Shown one piece after another: positions 17,211 to 25,762 of a stretch of 64,000 nt of DNA (its first letter is position 1; the number at the start of each line of letters is the position of its first letter). Under the pieces are notes generated by a model that saw only the letters and a list, made by a program, of their open reading frames with translations, was not told the DNA's origin and ran no database searches. A program made the translations under genes and the position numbers. Source of the DNA: Streptomyces sp. HNM0574 (GTDB lineage: Bacteria; Actinomycetota; Actinomycetes; Streptomycetales; Streptomycetaceae); the NCBI RefSeq assembly GCF_012726235.1, contig NZ_JAASAH010000012.1:146864-210863 (forward strand). Reading direction: 5' to 3'.

Positions 17211-18061
17211 GCGGCTTTCGCCTCCTCTTGCCAGCGCCGCACGTGCGGCAGGTCGTCGTCGAGCCAGTAGGCGCTCTCCTCGGGGTCGCGGGAGTCCGTG
17301 ACGACGAGGATCTCCTCGAACTTCGCGCCGGTGCCGCGGAATCCGAGGTGGGGTTCGACCGCCCACAGCCCGGGCTGCGGCGGGTGGTCGGAGAAGCGGT
17401 ACGGGGACCACAGGGGGGACCAGCCGTCCCGGTGGCCGTGCAGGGCGTCGCTCGCGAGGCCCTTGAGGGCGTTGGTGCCGAAGCCGAAGAGGGTGGGTGA
17501 CCAGCGGCGTCGGGGTACGCGGTCGACCTTGTGCGCGACGACGCCGAAGGGGTAGGCGCGGTGCCGGTTCGCGTATCCCTGGCGGACCATGAGGTCTTCG
17601 ACGTGTCCGTAGATTTCGCGGAGGGTGCGGCGTTCGCGTACCTCGCGCAGGATGAGTTCGCGGTGTGCGCGGAGGTCGGTGAGGAGCCGGTCGTGGACGG
17701 GGTTGAGGCCGAGGCAGCCGGAGTAGCCGATGTCGGCGGTGCAGCCGTTGTGGATGGGGGCCATGTCGAGGATGAAGGGCATGCCGGGCTCGAGTTTCTT
17801 GCCGGTGGGGAAGAACTGGAGCGGGATGCGGAAGTCCGTGAAGGCGGTGCGGTCGCCGAACCAGGCGAAGGGGAGGTGGAACCAGTCCCGGACGCCGCGT
17901 TCGTGCAGCCAGTCCCGCTGCATCCGGGCCGCTTCCCGTTCGGTGATGCCGGGCTTGAGCTGGGCGGCGACCGCCTCGGCGCAGGCGTAGCTGAGCCGCT
18001 GCACTTCGCGGAACTCGTCGAGCCCGGCGGGCAGTTGCCGCCTTTTCACTGCGGAGAGCAT
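17207..18061 (-). CDS. M24-family metallopeptidase-like protein
   Basis: 284 residues of the pita-bread fold shared by methionine aminopeptidase, prolidase and creatinase. The metal-ligand region reads FILDMAPIHNGCTADIGYSG (two Asp), a His lies in HKVDRVPRRR, and one Glu in AVEPHLGF. The pattern HGTGH of true prolidases is not evident, so catalysis may be different or lost. ATG at 18061 with GGACGG upstream. It is the first gene of a two-gene operon with the hydrolase-SDR fusion, which suggests a shared small-molecule pathway rather than peptide turnover. Confidence 0.8.
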   Translation of the reverse strand: MLSAVKRRQLPAGLDEFREVQRLSYACAEAVAAQLKPGITEREAARMQRDWLHERGVRDWFHLPFAWFGDRTAFTDFRIPLQFFPTGKKLEPGMPFILDMAPIHNGCTADIGYSGCLGLNPVHDRLLTDLRAHRELILREVRERRTLREIYGHVEDLMVRQGYANRHRAYPFGVVAHKVDRVPRRRWSPTLFGFGTNALKGLASDALHGHRDGWSPLWSPYRFSDHPPQPGLWAVEPHLGFRGTGAKFEEILVVTDSRDPEESAYWLDDDLPHVRRWQEEAKAA

Positions 18062-18385
18062 GGTCGACCGTCCCGTCCTCGTCGAAGGGGGGTCCGCTAC
18101 GTGGCCGTAACGTGACACTGATGAATGTGACAACGCCGCGTGGCGACGTCAAGGGGTCGGAGCAGCCTGTGGATACCGCTGGTAACAACGGGCGTGGTGG
18201 CGGGTGTTGGCGGTAGCCCCGCTTCCGCTTCCCTGTCTCCCCCTCCGTCCGCCTCAGGACCCTGACGCCGGTCCGCCGGAAGTACCGCTGCCCCTAGGGG
18301 CCCGTCAGCCTGGAGTACCACGGGGATTCGGCCCCCTGGGCGGACGTGCCGGGGCGCCCCGGAGCACTAGCTTCGAGGGGTGACT
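18062..18385. other. Divergent intergenic region
   Basis: This gap separates the minus-strand M24 operon from the plus-strand ABC cluster and must hold both promoters. The minus strand reads TTGTCA at about 18131-18126 followed by a possible -10; GTGAC occurs twice in direct orientation near 18112-18134, as a regulator site might. No coding sequence is convincing. Confidence 0.3.
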
Positions 18386-19477
18386 GTGATCGCGACCGAA
18401 AGCCTGACCAAGCGGTACCCGCGGGTGACCGCGCTGGACCGGCTGTCCGTGGGCATCACCCCGGGTGTGACCGGCCTGGTGGGCGCCAACGGGGCCGGCA
18501 AATCGACCCTGATCAAGATCCTGCTCGGCCTGGCCCCGGCGACCGAGGGCACCGCTTCGGTCCTCGGCATGGACGTCTCCCGGGAAGGCCAGGCCATCCG
18601 GGAACGCGTCGGCTACATGCCGGAGCACGACTGCCTGCCGCCCGACGTGTCGGCCACGGAGTTCGTCGTCCACATGGCGCGCATGTCCGGCCTCCCGGCG
18701 ACGGCCGCACGGGAGCGCACCGCGGACACCCTGCGCCACGTCGGTCTGTACGAATCGCGTTACCGCGCCATGGGCGGCTACTCGACGGGCATGAAGCAGC
18801 GGGTGAAGCTCGCGCAGGCGCTCGTGCACGACCCCCAGCTGGTGCTGCTCGACGAGCCGACCAACGGCCTCGACCCCGTCGGCCGGGACGAGATGCTCGC
18901 CCTGATCCGACGGGTCCACACGGACTTCGGGATCTCCGTCGTCGTCACCTCCCACCTCCTCGGAGAGCTGGAGCGGACGTGCGACCACGTGGTCGTCATC
19001 GACGGCGGGAAGCTGCTGCGGTCCTCCGCCACGGCCGAGTTCACGCAGGCGACGCCGGTGCTCGCGGTGGAGGTGACCGACACCGACACCCACCCCGACG
19101 GCACCGCGGCTCTGCGCGAGGTGCTCACCGGCGCCGGACTCTCCCTCCCGGGCGCCGGGGACGGCTCCGGCGCGCAGCCCGAACGGGCCCCCGGCGCGGG
19201 GCACTTGGTGCTGGTGGACGCGCGGGACGAGAGCGCGTACGACACGGTCCGCGACACGGTGGCGGAGCTCGGCCTCGGGCTGGTGCGCATGGAGCAGCGC
19301 CGGCACCGCATCGCCGAGGTGTTCCAGTCACCGCCGTCCGAACGGACGGATCCGGACGCCGGACGGGAAGCGTCCCGCCCGGCACAGACCGAGCCGCGGT
19401 CCGCGGGGGCGCCGGTGCCGGAACCGGAGCTCCAGTCGGCGCAGGCGCAGAAGGGAGGCAGCGGCGATGCCTCCTGA
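18386..19477 (+). CDS. ABC-2 type transporter ATP-binding protein (pair 1)
   Basis: 363 residues. ATPase domain with Walker A GANGAGKST near 40, signature YSTGMKQRV near 135, and LVLLDEPTNGLDP, followed by a less conserved C-terminal extension (about 225-363) with a Pro/Glu-rich tail. It energises an exporter whose membrane subunit is the next gene, which overlaps its end by 11 bases. I place the start at the GTG at 18386 because GAGG lies seven bases upstream; the GTG at 18380 is directly next to that ribosome site. Substrate unknown. The four genes to 22255 form two ATPase-permease pairs in one operon. Confidence 0.9.
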   Translation: MIATESLTKRYPRVTALDRLSVGITPGVTGLVGANGAGKSTLIKILLGLAPATEGTASVLGMDVSREGQAIRERVGYMPEHDCLPPDVSATEFVVHMARMSGLPATAARERTADTLRHVGLYESRYRAMGGYSTGMKQRVKLAQALVHDPQLVLLDEPTNGLDPVGRDEMLALIRRVHTDFGISVVVTSHLLGELERTCDHVVVIDGGKLLRSSATAEFTQATPVLAVEVTDTDTHPDGTAALREVLTGAGLSLPGAGDGSGAQPERAPGAGHLVLVDARDESAYDTVRDTVAELGLGLVRMEQRRHRIAEVFQSPPSERTDPDAGREASRPAQTEPRSAGAPVPEPELQSAQAQKGGSGDAS

Positions 19478-20417
19478 GACCCGGCAGAACCCGCAGCAGA
19501 GCGGCACGGTGCCGCCGTCCGGGGACGTCGCGCCCGGGCAGCGGGCCGACGACGTCATCCACAACATCGGCTACCGCGGCTACGACGGCCCGCGCCTCGG
19601 CCGGGCCTACGCCCGCCGTTCCCTCTTCGCGCAGTCGCTGCGCGGCGCGTACGGACTGGGCAGGGCGGCGAAGTCGAAGCTGCTGCCGATGATCCTGTTC
19701 GCGGTGATGTGCGTGCCGGCCGCGATCGTCGTCGCCGTCACGGTCGTGACGAAGCTCCGCGACCTGCCCATGGGGTACACGGACTACGTCATCCAACTCC
19801 AGCCCGTCATCGGCATCTTCATCGCCGCGACGGCGCCCCAGGCCGTCTCGCTCGACCTGCGCTTCAAGGTCACCCCGCTGTACTTCTCGCGGCCCGTCTC
19901 CCGCGCCGACTACGTCGGGGCGAAGTACGCGGCCCTGTCCGCGGCGCTGTTCGTCTTCCTGGCCGTCCCCGTCGTCATCCTCTACATCGGGGCGCTGCTG
20001 GCGGAGCTGGACTTCGGCGACCAGACGAAGGGCTTCGCCCAGGGGCTGCTGTTCTGCGCCCTGTTCGCCGTCCTGCACGCGGGCATCGGCATCGCCGTCG
20101 CCGCGCACACCCCGCGCCGCGGGTTCGGCGTCGCCGCGATCATCGCGGTGCTGACGATCCCGTACTTCCTCGTCTCCGCGCTCCAGGCGATCGCCGGGGT
20201 GCAGGACAACCCGGAGATGATCGGCTGGCTCGGGCTGGGTTCGCCCGGCTCGCTGATGGACGGCATACAGGCCCGGTTCCTCGGCGGCGAGCCCGCCGTT
20301 CCCGGGATGCCGGACCTCAGCGGCCCGCAGACCGCCGCCTACCTGGCGCTCTGCGCGGTGCTGATCGCCGGCACCTTCGCGCTGCTGCTGCGCCGCTACC
20401 GCAAGGCCGGGCTGTGA
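19467..20417 (+). CDS. ABC-2 type transporter permease (pair 1)
   Basis: 316 residues. A hydrophilic N-terminus (about 1-70, with HNIGYRGYDGPRLGRAYARRSLF) leads to six hydrophobic segments between about 75 and 312, the topology of ABC-2 permeases. The N-terminal segment is typical of the Streptomyces permeases found with this type of ATPase. GGAGG lies eight bases before the ATG inside the end of the upstream gene, so the two are translationally linked. Probably an exporter of an antibiotic, lipid or peptide; the cargo cannot be told. Confidence 0.88.
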   Translation: MPPETRQNPQQSGTVPPSGDVAPGQRADDVIHNIGYRGYDGPRLGRAYARRSLFAQSLRGAYGLGRAAKSKLLPMILFAVMCVPAAIVVAVTVVTKLRDLPMGYTDYVIQLQPVIGIFIAATAPQAVSLDLRFKVTPLYFSRPVSRADYVGAKYAALSAALFVFLAVPVVILYIGALLAELDFGDQTKGFAQGLLFCALFAVLHAGIGIAVAAHTPRRGFGVAAIIAVLTIPYFLVSALQAIAGVQDNPEMIGWLGLGSPGSLMDGIQARFLGGEPAVPGMPDLSGPQTAAYLALCAVLIAGTFALLLRRYRKAGL

Positions 20418-20535
20418 CCGCCCCCGCCCGGGTGCCGGCGCCCGGACGGCGGCCCGTTCCGGCCGCGTCCGCTCAGCTCGCCTCCGCCCGGCGGAACCGT
20501 CCCACCGTCACCCCTCGAAGGAATGGGCCGCGCCC

Positions 20536-21453
20536 ATGAGTGTTCTCTCCATCGACCACGCGTCCCGCTGGTTCGGGAACGTCGTCGCCGTCAACGACGT
20601 CAGCATGGACATCGCCCCCGGCGTCACCGGGCTGCTGGGGCCCAACGGCGCGGGCAAGTCCACGCTCATCAACATGATGGCGGGCTTCCTCGCCCCCTCC
20701 ACCGGCAGCGTCACCCTCGACGGGCGGCCGATCTGGCGGAACGAGGAGTCCTACCGCGAGATCGGGCTCGTCCCCGAGCGCGAGGGGATGTACGACTTCC
20801 TCACGGGCTGGGACTTCGTCCTCGCCAACGCGCAGCTGCACCGGCTGCCCGACCCCCGCGCCGCGGCGCGGGAGGCGCTGGCGACGGTCGAGATGGAGCA
20901 CGCGCAGGAGCGGAAGATCTCCACGTACAGCAAGGGCATGCGGCAGCGGGTGAAGATGGCCAGCGCGCTCGTCCACCACCCCTCCGTGCTGCTGCTGGAC
21001 GAGCCGTTCAACGGGATGGACCCGCGCCAACGCATGCACCTGATGGACCTGCTGCGCAGGATGGGCGAGCAGGGCCGCACGGTGCTGTTCTCCTCGCACA
21101 TCCTGGAGGAGGTGGAGCAACTCGCCTCGCACATCGAGGTGATCGTCGCCGGACGGCACGCGGCGAGCGGTGACTTCCGCAAGATCCGCCGTCTCATGAC
21201 GGACCGTCCGCACCGCTATGTCGTCCGCTCCAGCGACGACCGCCGGCTCGCCTCCGCGCTGATCGCGGACGCGTCCACGGCCGGCATCCAGCTGGACTGG
21301 AGCGAACAGGCGCTGCGGATCGAGGCGATCGACTTCACCGGGTTCACCACGCTGCTCCCGCGCGTCGCCCGCGAGCACAACATCCGGCTCTACACGGTCT
21401 CGCCCTCGGACGAGTCCCTGGAGAGCGTCTTCTCGTATCTCGTCGCGGCCTGA
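20536..21453 (+). CDS. ABC-2 type transporter ATP-binding protein (pair 2)
   Basis: 305 residues, related to the ATPase at 18386 but clearly diverged: Walker A GPNGAGKST, signature YSKGMRQRV, and VLLLDEPFNGMDP, then a C-terminal domain of about 80 residues. The N-terminus MSVLSIDHASRWFGNVVAVNDVS is a normal ATPase opening. Starts 118 bases after pair 1 with AAGGA upstream of the ATG. It lies 13 bases before its own permease. Two ATPases and two permeases together could form two homodimeric exporters or one heteromeric exporter. Confidence 0.9.
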   Translation: MSVLSIDHASRWFGNVVAVNDVSMDIAPGVTGLLGPNGAGKSTLINMMAGFLAPSTGSVTLDGRPIWRNEESYREIGLVPEREGMYDFLTGWDFVLANAQLHRLPDPRAAAREALATVEMEHAQERKISTYSKGMRQRVKMASALVHHPSVLLLDEPFNGMDPRQRMHLMDLLRRMGEQGRTVLFSSHILEEVEQLASHIEVIVAGRHAASGDFRKIRRLMTDRPHRYVVRSSDDRRLASALIADASTAGIQLDWSEQALRIEAIDFTGFTTLLPRVAREHNIRLYTVSPSDESLESVFSYLVAA

Positions 21454-21466
21454 AGGGAGTTCGCCC

Positions 21467-22255
21467 GTGTCCTCACCCACCACACCCGCGGTGCCCCCGG
21501 CCTCCGCGGCGCCCGCCCCCTCGCGGTTCTCCCCGTACGACCCGACGGTCGCGCGGCTGACCTGGCGCGCCCTGCTGGGGCGGCGTCGCGCGCTGCTGCT
21601 GTGCGTGCTGCCGCTGCTGCTGGTCGGCGTCGCGTTCGCCGTACGGTCCATGACCGGCATGGACGACCGGGTGGCGGCGGAGCTGCTGGGCGGCTTCGCG
21701 CTGGCCACGATGGTGCCGCTGATCGGCGTGATCGCCGGAACGGGGGCGATCGGCCCGGAGATCGACGACGGATCGATCGTCTATCTGCTGTCCAAGCCGC
21801 TGAAGCGGTCCACCATCATCTGCACCAAGCTGGTCGTCGCGATCGGTGTGACGGTCGCGTTCTCGGCGGTGCCGACGCTGATCGCCGGGTTCGTGCTGAA
21901 CGGCAACAGTCAGCAGATCGCCGTCGCCTTCGCGGTCGCGGCGGCCGTGGCGTCCGTCGGCTACAGCGCGGTCTTCCTGCTGCTGGGCACGGTCTCGCGG
22001 CACGCCGTCGTCTTCGGGCTGGTCTACGCGCTGATCTGGGAGGCCCTGTTCGGCAGCCTGATCTCGGGTGCGCGGACGCTGTCCGTGCAGCAGTGGGCGC
22101 TGGCCGTGGGCGAGCGGATAGCGGGCCCCGGCGCGGGGGTGGCCTCCGACGTGGGGCTGACCACGGCCGTCGTCCTGCTGGTGGCCGTCACCGTCGGCGG
22201 AACCTGGCTGGCGAGCCGCAAGCTGCGCACGCTCACGGTCGTGGGCGACGAGTAG
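21467..22255 (+). CDS. ABC-2 type transporter permease (pair 2)
   Basis: 262 residues with a short Pro-rich head and six predicted membrane helices from about 40 to 255 (for example RALLLCVLPLLLVGVAFAV). GTG start at 21467 preceded by AAGGGAG at the stop of the ATPase gene. GAIGPEIDDGSIVYLLSKP is typical of the ABC-2 NosY/permease family. It ends the four-gene cluster at a strong hairpin. Confidence 0.88.
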   Translation: MSSPTTPAVPPASAAPAPSRFSPYDPTVARLTWRALLGRRRALLLCVLPLLLVGVAFAVRSMTGMDDRVAAELLGGFALATMVPLIGVIAGTGAIGPEIDDGSIVYLLSKPLKRSTIICTKLVVAIGVTVAFSAVPTLIAGFVLNGNSQQIAVAFAVAAAVASVGYSAVFLLLGTVSRHAVVFGLVYALIWEALFGSLISGARTLSVQQWALAVGERIAGPGAGVASDVGLTTAVVLLVAVTVGGTWLASRKLRTLTVVGDE

Positions 22256-22277
22256 CGGCGCGCGCCGCCGCGACGGG

Positions 22278-22315
22278 CCGAGGCCCGCTCCGTACGGGTA
22301 GGGAGCGGGCCTCGG
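22278..22315. terminator. Bidirectional terminator
   Basis: A 14-bp perfect stem (22278-22291 with 22302-22315) and a ten-base loop lie between two convergent genes, the ABC permease and the MFS transporter. Confidence 0.8.
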
Positions 22316-22333
22316 GCTGCGGGGGAGCGGGGG

Positions 22334-23644
22334 TCAGTCCGCGGCGAGGAGCTTCTTGTCGCGGCCGGCGCCGATGCCGAGCAGGACGAGCCCGGCGCAG
22401 ACGACGAGCATGAGCACGATCGGCACCGTCCAGCCGCCCGTGACGTCGTGCACGGCGCCGAGCGCCAACGGGCCCACGGCGGCGAGCAGATAGCCCCAGG
22501 TCTGTGCCATGCCGGAGAGCTTGGCGGCCGAGTGCGCGTCGTGCGTCCGCAGCACCATCATCGTCAGCGCCAGGCCCAGCGTCCCGCCCTGGCCGACGCC
22601 GAGGAGGGCGGCCCAGAGCCAGGCGCCGGCGACGGGCGCGATCAGCAGTCCGGCGATGCCGGAGGCCATCAGCGCGACGACGCCGACGGCCAGCAGCCGC
22701 TGGTCGCGCATGCGTCCGGCGAGGGTGGGGACGACGAACGAGCCGACCATCTGCACCAGCGTGCTGAACGCGAAGACCAGTCCGGCCGTCGCACGGTCCA
22801 TGCCGTGGTCGGTGAAGATGGTCGGCATCCACGCGATGGTGACGTACGCGATCAGCGACTGGGCGCCCATGAACAGCGTGACCTGCCAGGCCAGTCCGGA
22901 ACGCATCAGCCGGGTGCCCTCGGTGCCCGCGCCCGCCGCCGTGCCGTGCGCGGGGCGTGCGGCGGCCTGCCCGTGCGCGGTGCCCCGGCGGGCGAGGAGC
23001 GCCTGCGGCAGCCAGACCACGGCGGCGACGGCGGCCAGCAGCGCCCAGGAGACCAGCGAGCCCTGCCAGCCGCCGAGCGCCCGCTCCAGCGGGACGGCGG
23101 TGGCGGCGGAGACGGTCGCGCCGAGGATCATGGACGTCGAGTACAGCGCGGTCATGCCGGCGGCCCGCTCGGGGAAGTCCCGCTTGATGAGCCCGGGCAT
23201 CAGGACGTTCAGCAGCGCGATGCCGGTGCCGACGACGGCGCAGCCGACGAACAGCGCGACGACGGGCGGCGCGATGCGCAGCACGATGCCGCCCGCGAGC
23301 AGCACCAGCGCGGAGAACAGCACGGTCTCCGTGCCCCAGCGGGCCGCCAGCCGCGGCGCCAGCGGGGAGGCGAGGCCCATGAAGATCAGCGGGATGGTGG
23401 TGACGAGGCTGCTGGTGGTGGCCGTCAGCGCGAAGTGGTCGCCGATGTCGCCCAGTACGGGGGAGACCCCGGCGAGCGCGGCCCGCATGTTGAGGGACGC
23501 GAGCACGATCCCGAGGAGGACCAGCGCGGGGTGCGCGGCGCGCATCCGCTTCCTGGCCTCGGCGACGGGGCGGCTGGGCGCCAGGTCCTCCTCGGCGTCG
23601 ATGAGTTCGGCCTCTATGAGCCCTTCCGGGCCGGTTCTGGACAT
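22334..23644 (-). CDS. CynX/NimT-family MFS transporter
   Basis: 436 residues with twelve predicted membrane helices and a hydrophilic first 38 residues. The opening segment ALVLLGIVLASLNMRAALAGVSPVLGDI is characteristic of the CynX/NimT branch of the major facilitator superfamily (cyanate, nitroimidazole and related small organic anions). Between helices 6 and 7 is a longer loop rich in Ala/Gly. GAGG precedes the ATG at 23644. A FadR-type regulator is encoded 287 bases upstream on the same strand, as is common for this transporter type, so regulation by that protein is likely. Confidence 0.9.
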   Translation of the reverse strand: MSRTGPEGLIEAELIDAEEDLAPSRPVAEARKRMRAAHPALVLLGIVLASLNMRAALAGVSPVLGDIGDHFALTATTSSLVTTIPLIFMGLASPLAPRLAARWGTETVLFSALVLLAGGIVLRIAPPVVALFVGCAVVGTGIALLNVLMPGLIKRDFPERAAGMTALYSTSMILGATVSAATAVPLERALGGWQGSLVSWALLAAVAAVVWLPQALLARRGTAHGQAAARPAHGTAAGAGTEGTRLMRSGLAWQVTLFMGAQSLIAYVTIAWMPTIFTDHGMDRATAGLVFAFSTLVQMVGSFVVPTLAGRMRDQRLLAVGVVALMASGIAGLLIAPVAGAWLWAALLGVGQGGTLGLALTMMVLRTHDAHSAAKLSGMAQTWGYLLAAVGPLALGAVHDVTGGWTVPIVLMLVVCAGLVLLGIGAGRDKKLLAAD

Positions 23645-23735
23645 GCGGGCGGTTGCCTCTTTCCGTAGTGCTGCGAGGGGCGCGCTCGGACGCGGCGGGC
23701 GCCCCTCGCGGGGGTCACGGCGTGCTTCGCCGGTG

Positions 23736-23827
23736 CCGTGACGTGGTCGGTGCGGTCACGTCCGGGACGGCGGCGCGGTCTGCGCGGCCGCGGCCGGGAC
23801 GTGACGTGGTGCGGTGACGTGATGCGG
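23736..23827. repeat. Cluster of GTGACGTG-type motifs upstream of the MFS gene
   Basis: Between the regulator gene and the transporter gene, GTGACGTGGT occurs at about 23738 and 23800, with further GGTGACGTG and GGTCACG copies nearby; the first copy also forms an imperfect palindrome, GTGAC with GTCAC 13 bases later. The arrangement looks like a set of binding sites, possibly for the adjacent FadR-type protein. Confidence 0.45.
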
Positions 23828-23931
23828 GACGGGTGACGCGACGCTGCGTCCAAGGGAGCCGCGGGCTCAACGGGCCGCGGCGGGCGCCCCGTTCGGCGGC
23901 CCCGTACGAGGCCGAGACCCTCGGGTCACGG

Positions 23932-24630
23932 TCACGTCGTGGGGTTCTCGTTCGTGAGGAGGGTTTCGACGGCGCGTTTCGGCACGTCCAGGAGTTCGCG
24001 TACGGAGCGCTCGGCGGCCTCGGGGTCGCCGGAGGCGATGGCCGCCACCACGGCCTCGTGCGAACAGCTGTCGATGAACGGCATCTGCTCGTCGCTCAGT
24101 CCGGCCAGCAGCGCCTCGTGCACGGAGGAGCTGAACCACTGGTAGGTGGCGCTGAGCGCGACGTTGTGCGCGGCGTCGACCACGGCGGTGTGGAACTCGA
24201 CGTCGTACTCGGCGTACAGCTCGTGCTGGTCGACGAGCCCGGACTGGGCGGCCAGCGCGGCGCGCATGCGGGCGAGGTCGTCGGCGTCGTGCCGGGTGGC
24301 GGCGAGCCGGGCGCCCTCGGCCTCCAGGGCGATGCGCAGCTCCAGCACGTCCCTGATCCCGGCGCGCTGCACGCCCCGCATGATCGCGGCGGGGTCGGCG
24401 CAGGAGACGACGAAGGTGCCCTCGCCCTGGCGGGAGCGCAGCATCCCGGCGTGCACCAGGACGCGTACGGCCTCGCGGACGGTGTTGCGGCCGACCTGGA
24501 GCTGTTCCGCGAGCGCGTGCTCGGTGGGGATGCGCTCGCCGACGGCCCATTCGCCGGAGGTGAGGTGCTCACGCAGTTCGGCGACCACGGTGTCCACCAG
24601 GGACTGCCGTCCCGCCGCGCGCAGCGCCAT
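23932..24630 (-). CDS. FadR/GntR-family transcriptional regulator with FCD domain
   Basis: 232 residues. N-terminal winged helix (about 8-75) with IPTEHALAEQLQVGRNTVREAVRVLVHAGML and the wing QGEGTFV; C-terminal all-helical FCD ligand domain (about 90-215), where Asp/His residues such as in EYDVEFHTAVVDAA and the His of SCSHEAVVAAI match the metal-dependent carboxylate-binding pocket of the family. ATG at 24630 with GAGGAG eight bases upstream. It is followed by the MFS gene on the same strand and is divergent from pheA. Probably a carboxylate-responsive repressor of itself and the transporter. Confidence 0.92.
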   Translation of the reverse strand: MALRAAGRQSLVDTVVAELREHLTSGEWAVGERIPTEHALAEQLQVGRNTVREAVRVLVHAGMLRSRQGEGTFVVSCADPAAIMRGVQRAGIRDVLELRIALEAEGARLAATRHDADDLARMRAALAAQSGLVDQHELYAEYDVEFHTAVVDAAHNVALSATYQWFSSSVHEALLAGLSDEQMPFIDSCSHEAVVAAIASGDPEAAERSVRELLDVPKRAVETLLTNENPTT

Positions 24631-24784
24631 TGTCGGTCTCCTCTTTCCCCACGTCACGATTCATCCGGTTGCCCAGTCATCCTACAACTGCTGTCAAGCG
24701 GTGCCGCCCGAGCCGCTTCCGGAGCGTGCGCCCAGCGGGCAAGACGCCCCGTCGGCGCGGGGCGCGGGCGACTACCGTGGCGGC

Positions 24785-25714
24785 ATGTCACCTGCGAGCC
24801 GCTATACCTACCTGGGCCCCGAGGGCACGTTCACCGAGGCCGCCCTCCGTACGCTCCCCGAGACCGCCACCCGCGAACTGGTCCCGATGGTGTCGGTGCC
24901 CACCGCGCTGGACGCCGTACGGAACGAGGAGGCCGCGGCCGCGCTCGTGCCCATCGAGAACTCCGTCGAGGGCGGCGTCACCGCGACGCTCGACGAACTG
25001 GCCCGCGGCAAGCCGCTGATGATCTACCGCGAGGTGCTGCTCCCCATCGCCTTCGCCCTGCTCGTCCGCCCCGGCACGACGCTGGACGAGGTCAAGACGG
25101 TGACGGGGCACCCGGTCGCGCAGCCGCAGGTGCGGCGCTGGACGGCGGAGCACCTGCCCGACGCGCTGTGGGAGTCGGCGGCCTCCAACGCGGACGGTGC
25201 GCGGCTGGTACAGGAGGGCCGGTTCGACGGGGCGTTCGCGGGCGAGTTCGCGGCGTCGACGTACGGTCTTGAGCCGCTGGTGACGGACATCCACGACGCG
25301 GAGAACGCGGTGACCCGCTTCGTCCTGGTCGGCCGTCCCGCGCGGCCGGCGGCGCCGACCGGTGCGGACAAGACCTCGGTGGTGTTCTGGCTGCGCGAGG
25401 ACCATCCCGGTGCGCTGCTGGAGGTACTCCAGGAGTACTCCTCGCGCGGGGTGAACATGATGCGGATCGAGTCCCGGCCGACGGGCGAGGGCATCGGGCG
25501 GTACTGCTTCTCGGTCGACTGCGAGGGTCATGTGCAGGACCGGCGGGTCGGTGACGTGCTGATGGGTCTGAAGCGGGCCTGCCGCGAGGTGCGTTTCCTC
25601 GGCTCGTACCCGCGCGCGGACGAGGTGGCGCCGAGCCTGCGTCCCGGGACGACGGACGGCGAGTTCGTGGCGGCGGCCGACTGGCTGTCCCGCTGCCTCG
25701 ACGGCAGGGCCTGA
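24785..25714 (+). CDS. pheA: Prephenate dehydratase
   Basis: Converts prephenate to phenylpyruvate in phenylalanine synthesis. 309 residues: the periplasmic-binding-like catalytic domain (about 1-190) shows YLGPEGTF, PIENSVEGGV and the catalytic TRFVLVG motif; a regulatory ACT domain (about 205-285) shows GALLEVLQEYSSRGVNMMRIESRP, the phenylalanine-binding ESRP loop, so feedback inhibition by Phe is expected. No chorismate mutase domain, as usual in actinomycetes. The ATG at 24785 gives a family-typical N-terminus; the frame is open much further upstream but only through the complement of the regulator gene. It is followed by serS after a 664-base gap. Confidence 0.95.
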   Translation: MSPASRYTYLGPEGTFTEAALRTLPETATRELVPMVSVPTALDAVRNEEAAAALVPIENSVEGGVTATLDELARGKPLMIYREVLLPIAFALLVRPGTTLDEVKTVTGHPVAQPQVRRWTAEHLPDALWESAASNADGARLVQEGRFDGAFAGEFAASTYGLEPLVTDIHDAENAVTRFVLVGRPARPAAPTGADKTSVVFWLREDHPGALLEVLQEYSSRGVNMMRIESRPTGEGIGRYCFSVDCEGHVQDRRVGDVLMGLKRACREVRFLGSYPRADEVAPSLRPGTTDGEFVAAADWLSRCLDGRA

Positions 25715-25762
25715 GCCGGCGCCGGCCGGGGAGCGGGCGCGCGTCCCAGGTCGGCGCGGGGC

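Noticed and set aside
15402..18188. Single 928-residue frame continuing upstream of the hydrolase-SDR fusion
   Set aside because: The first 326 codons are Arg/Pro-rich sequence antisense-like to the M24 gene on the same strand in another frame; the M24 frame has clear family motifs and an ATGA junction.
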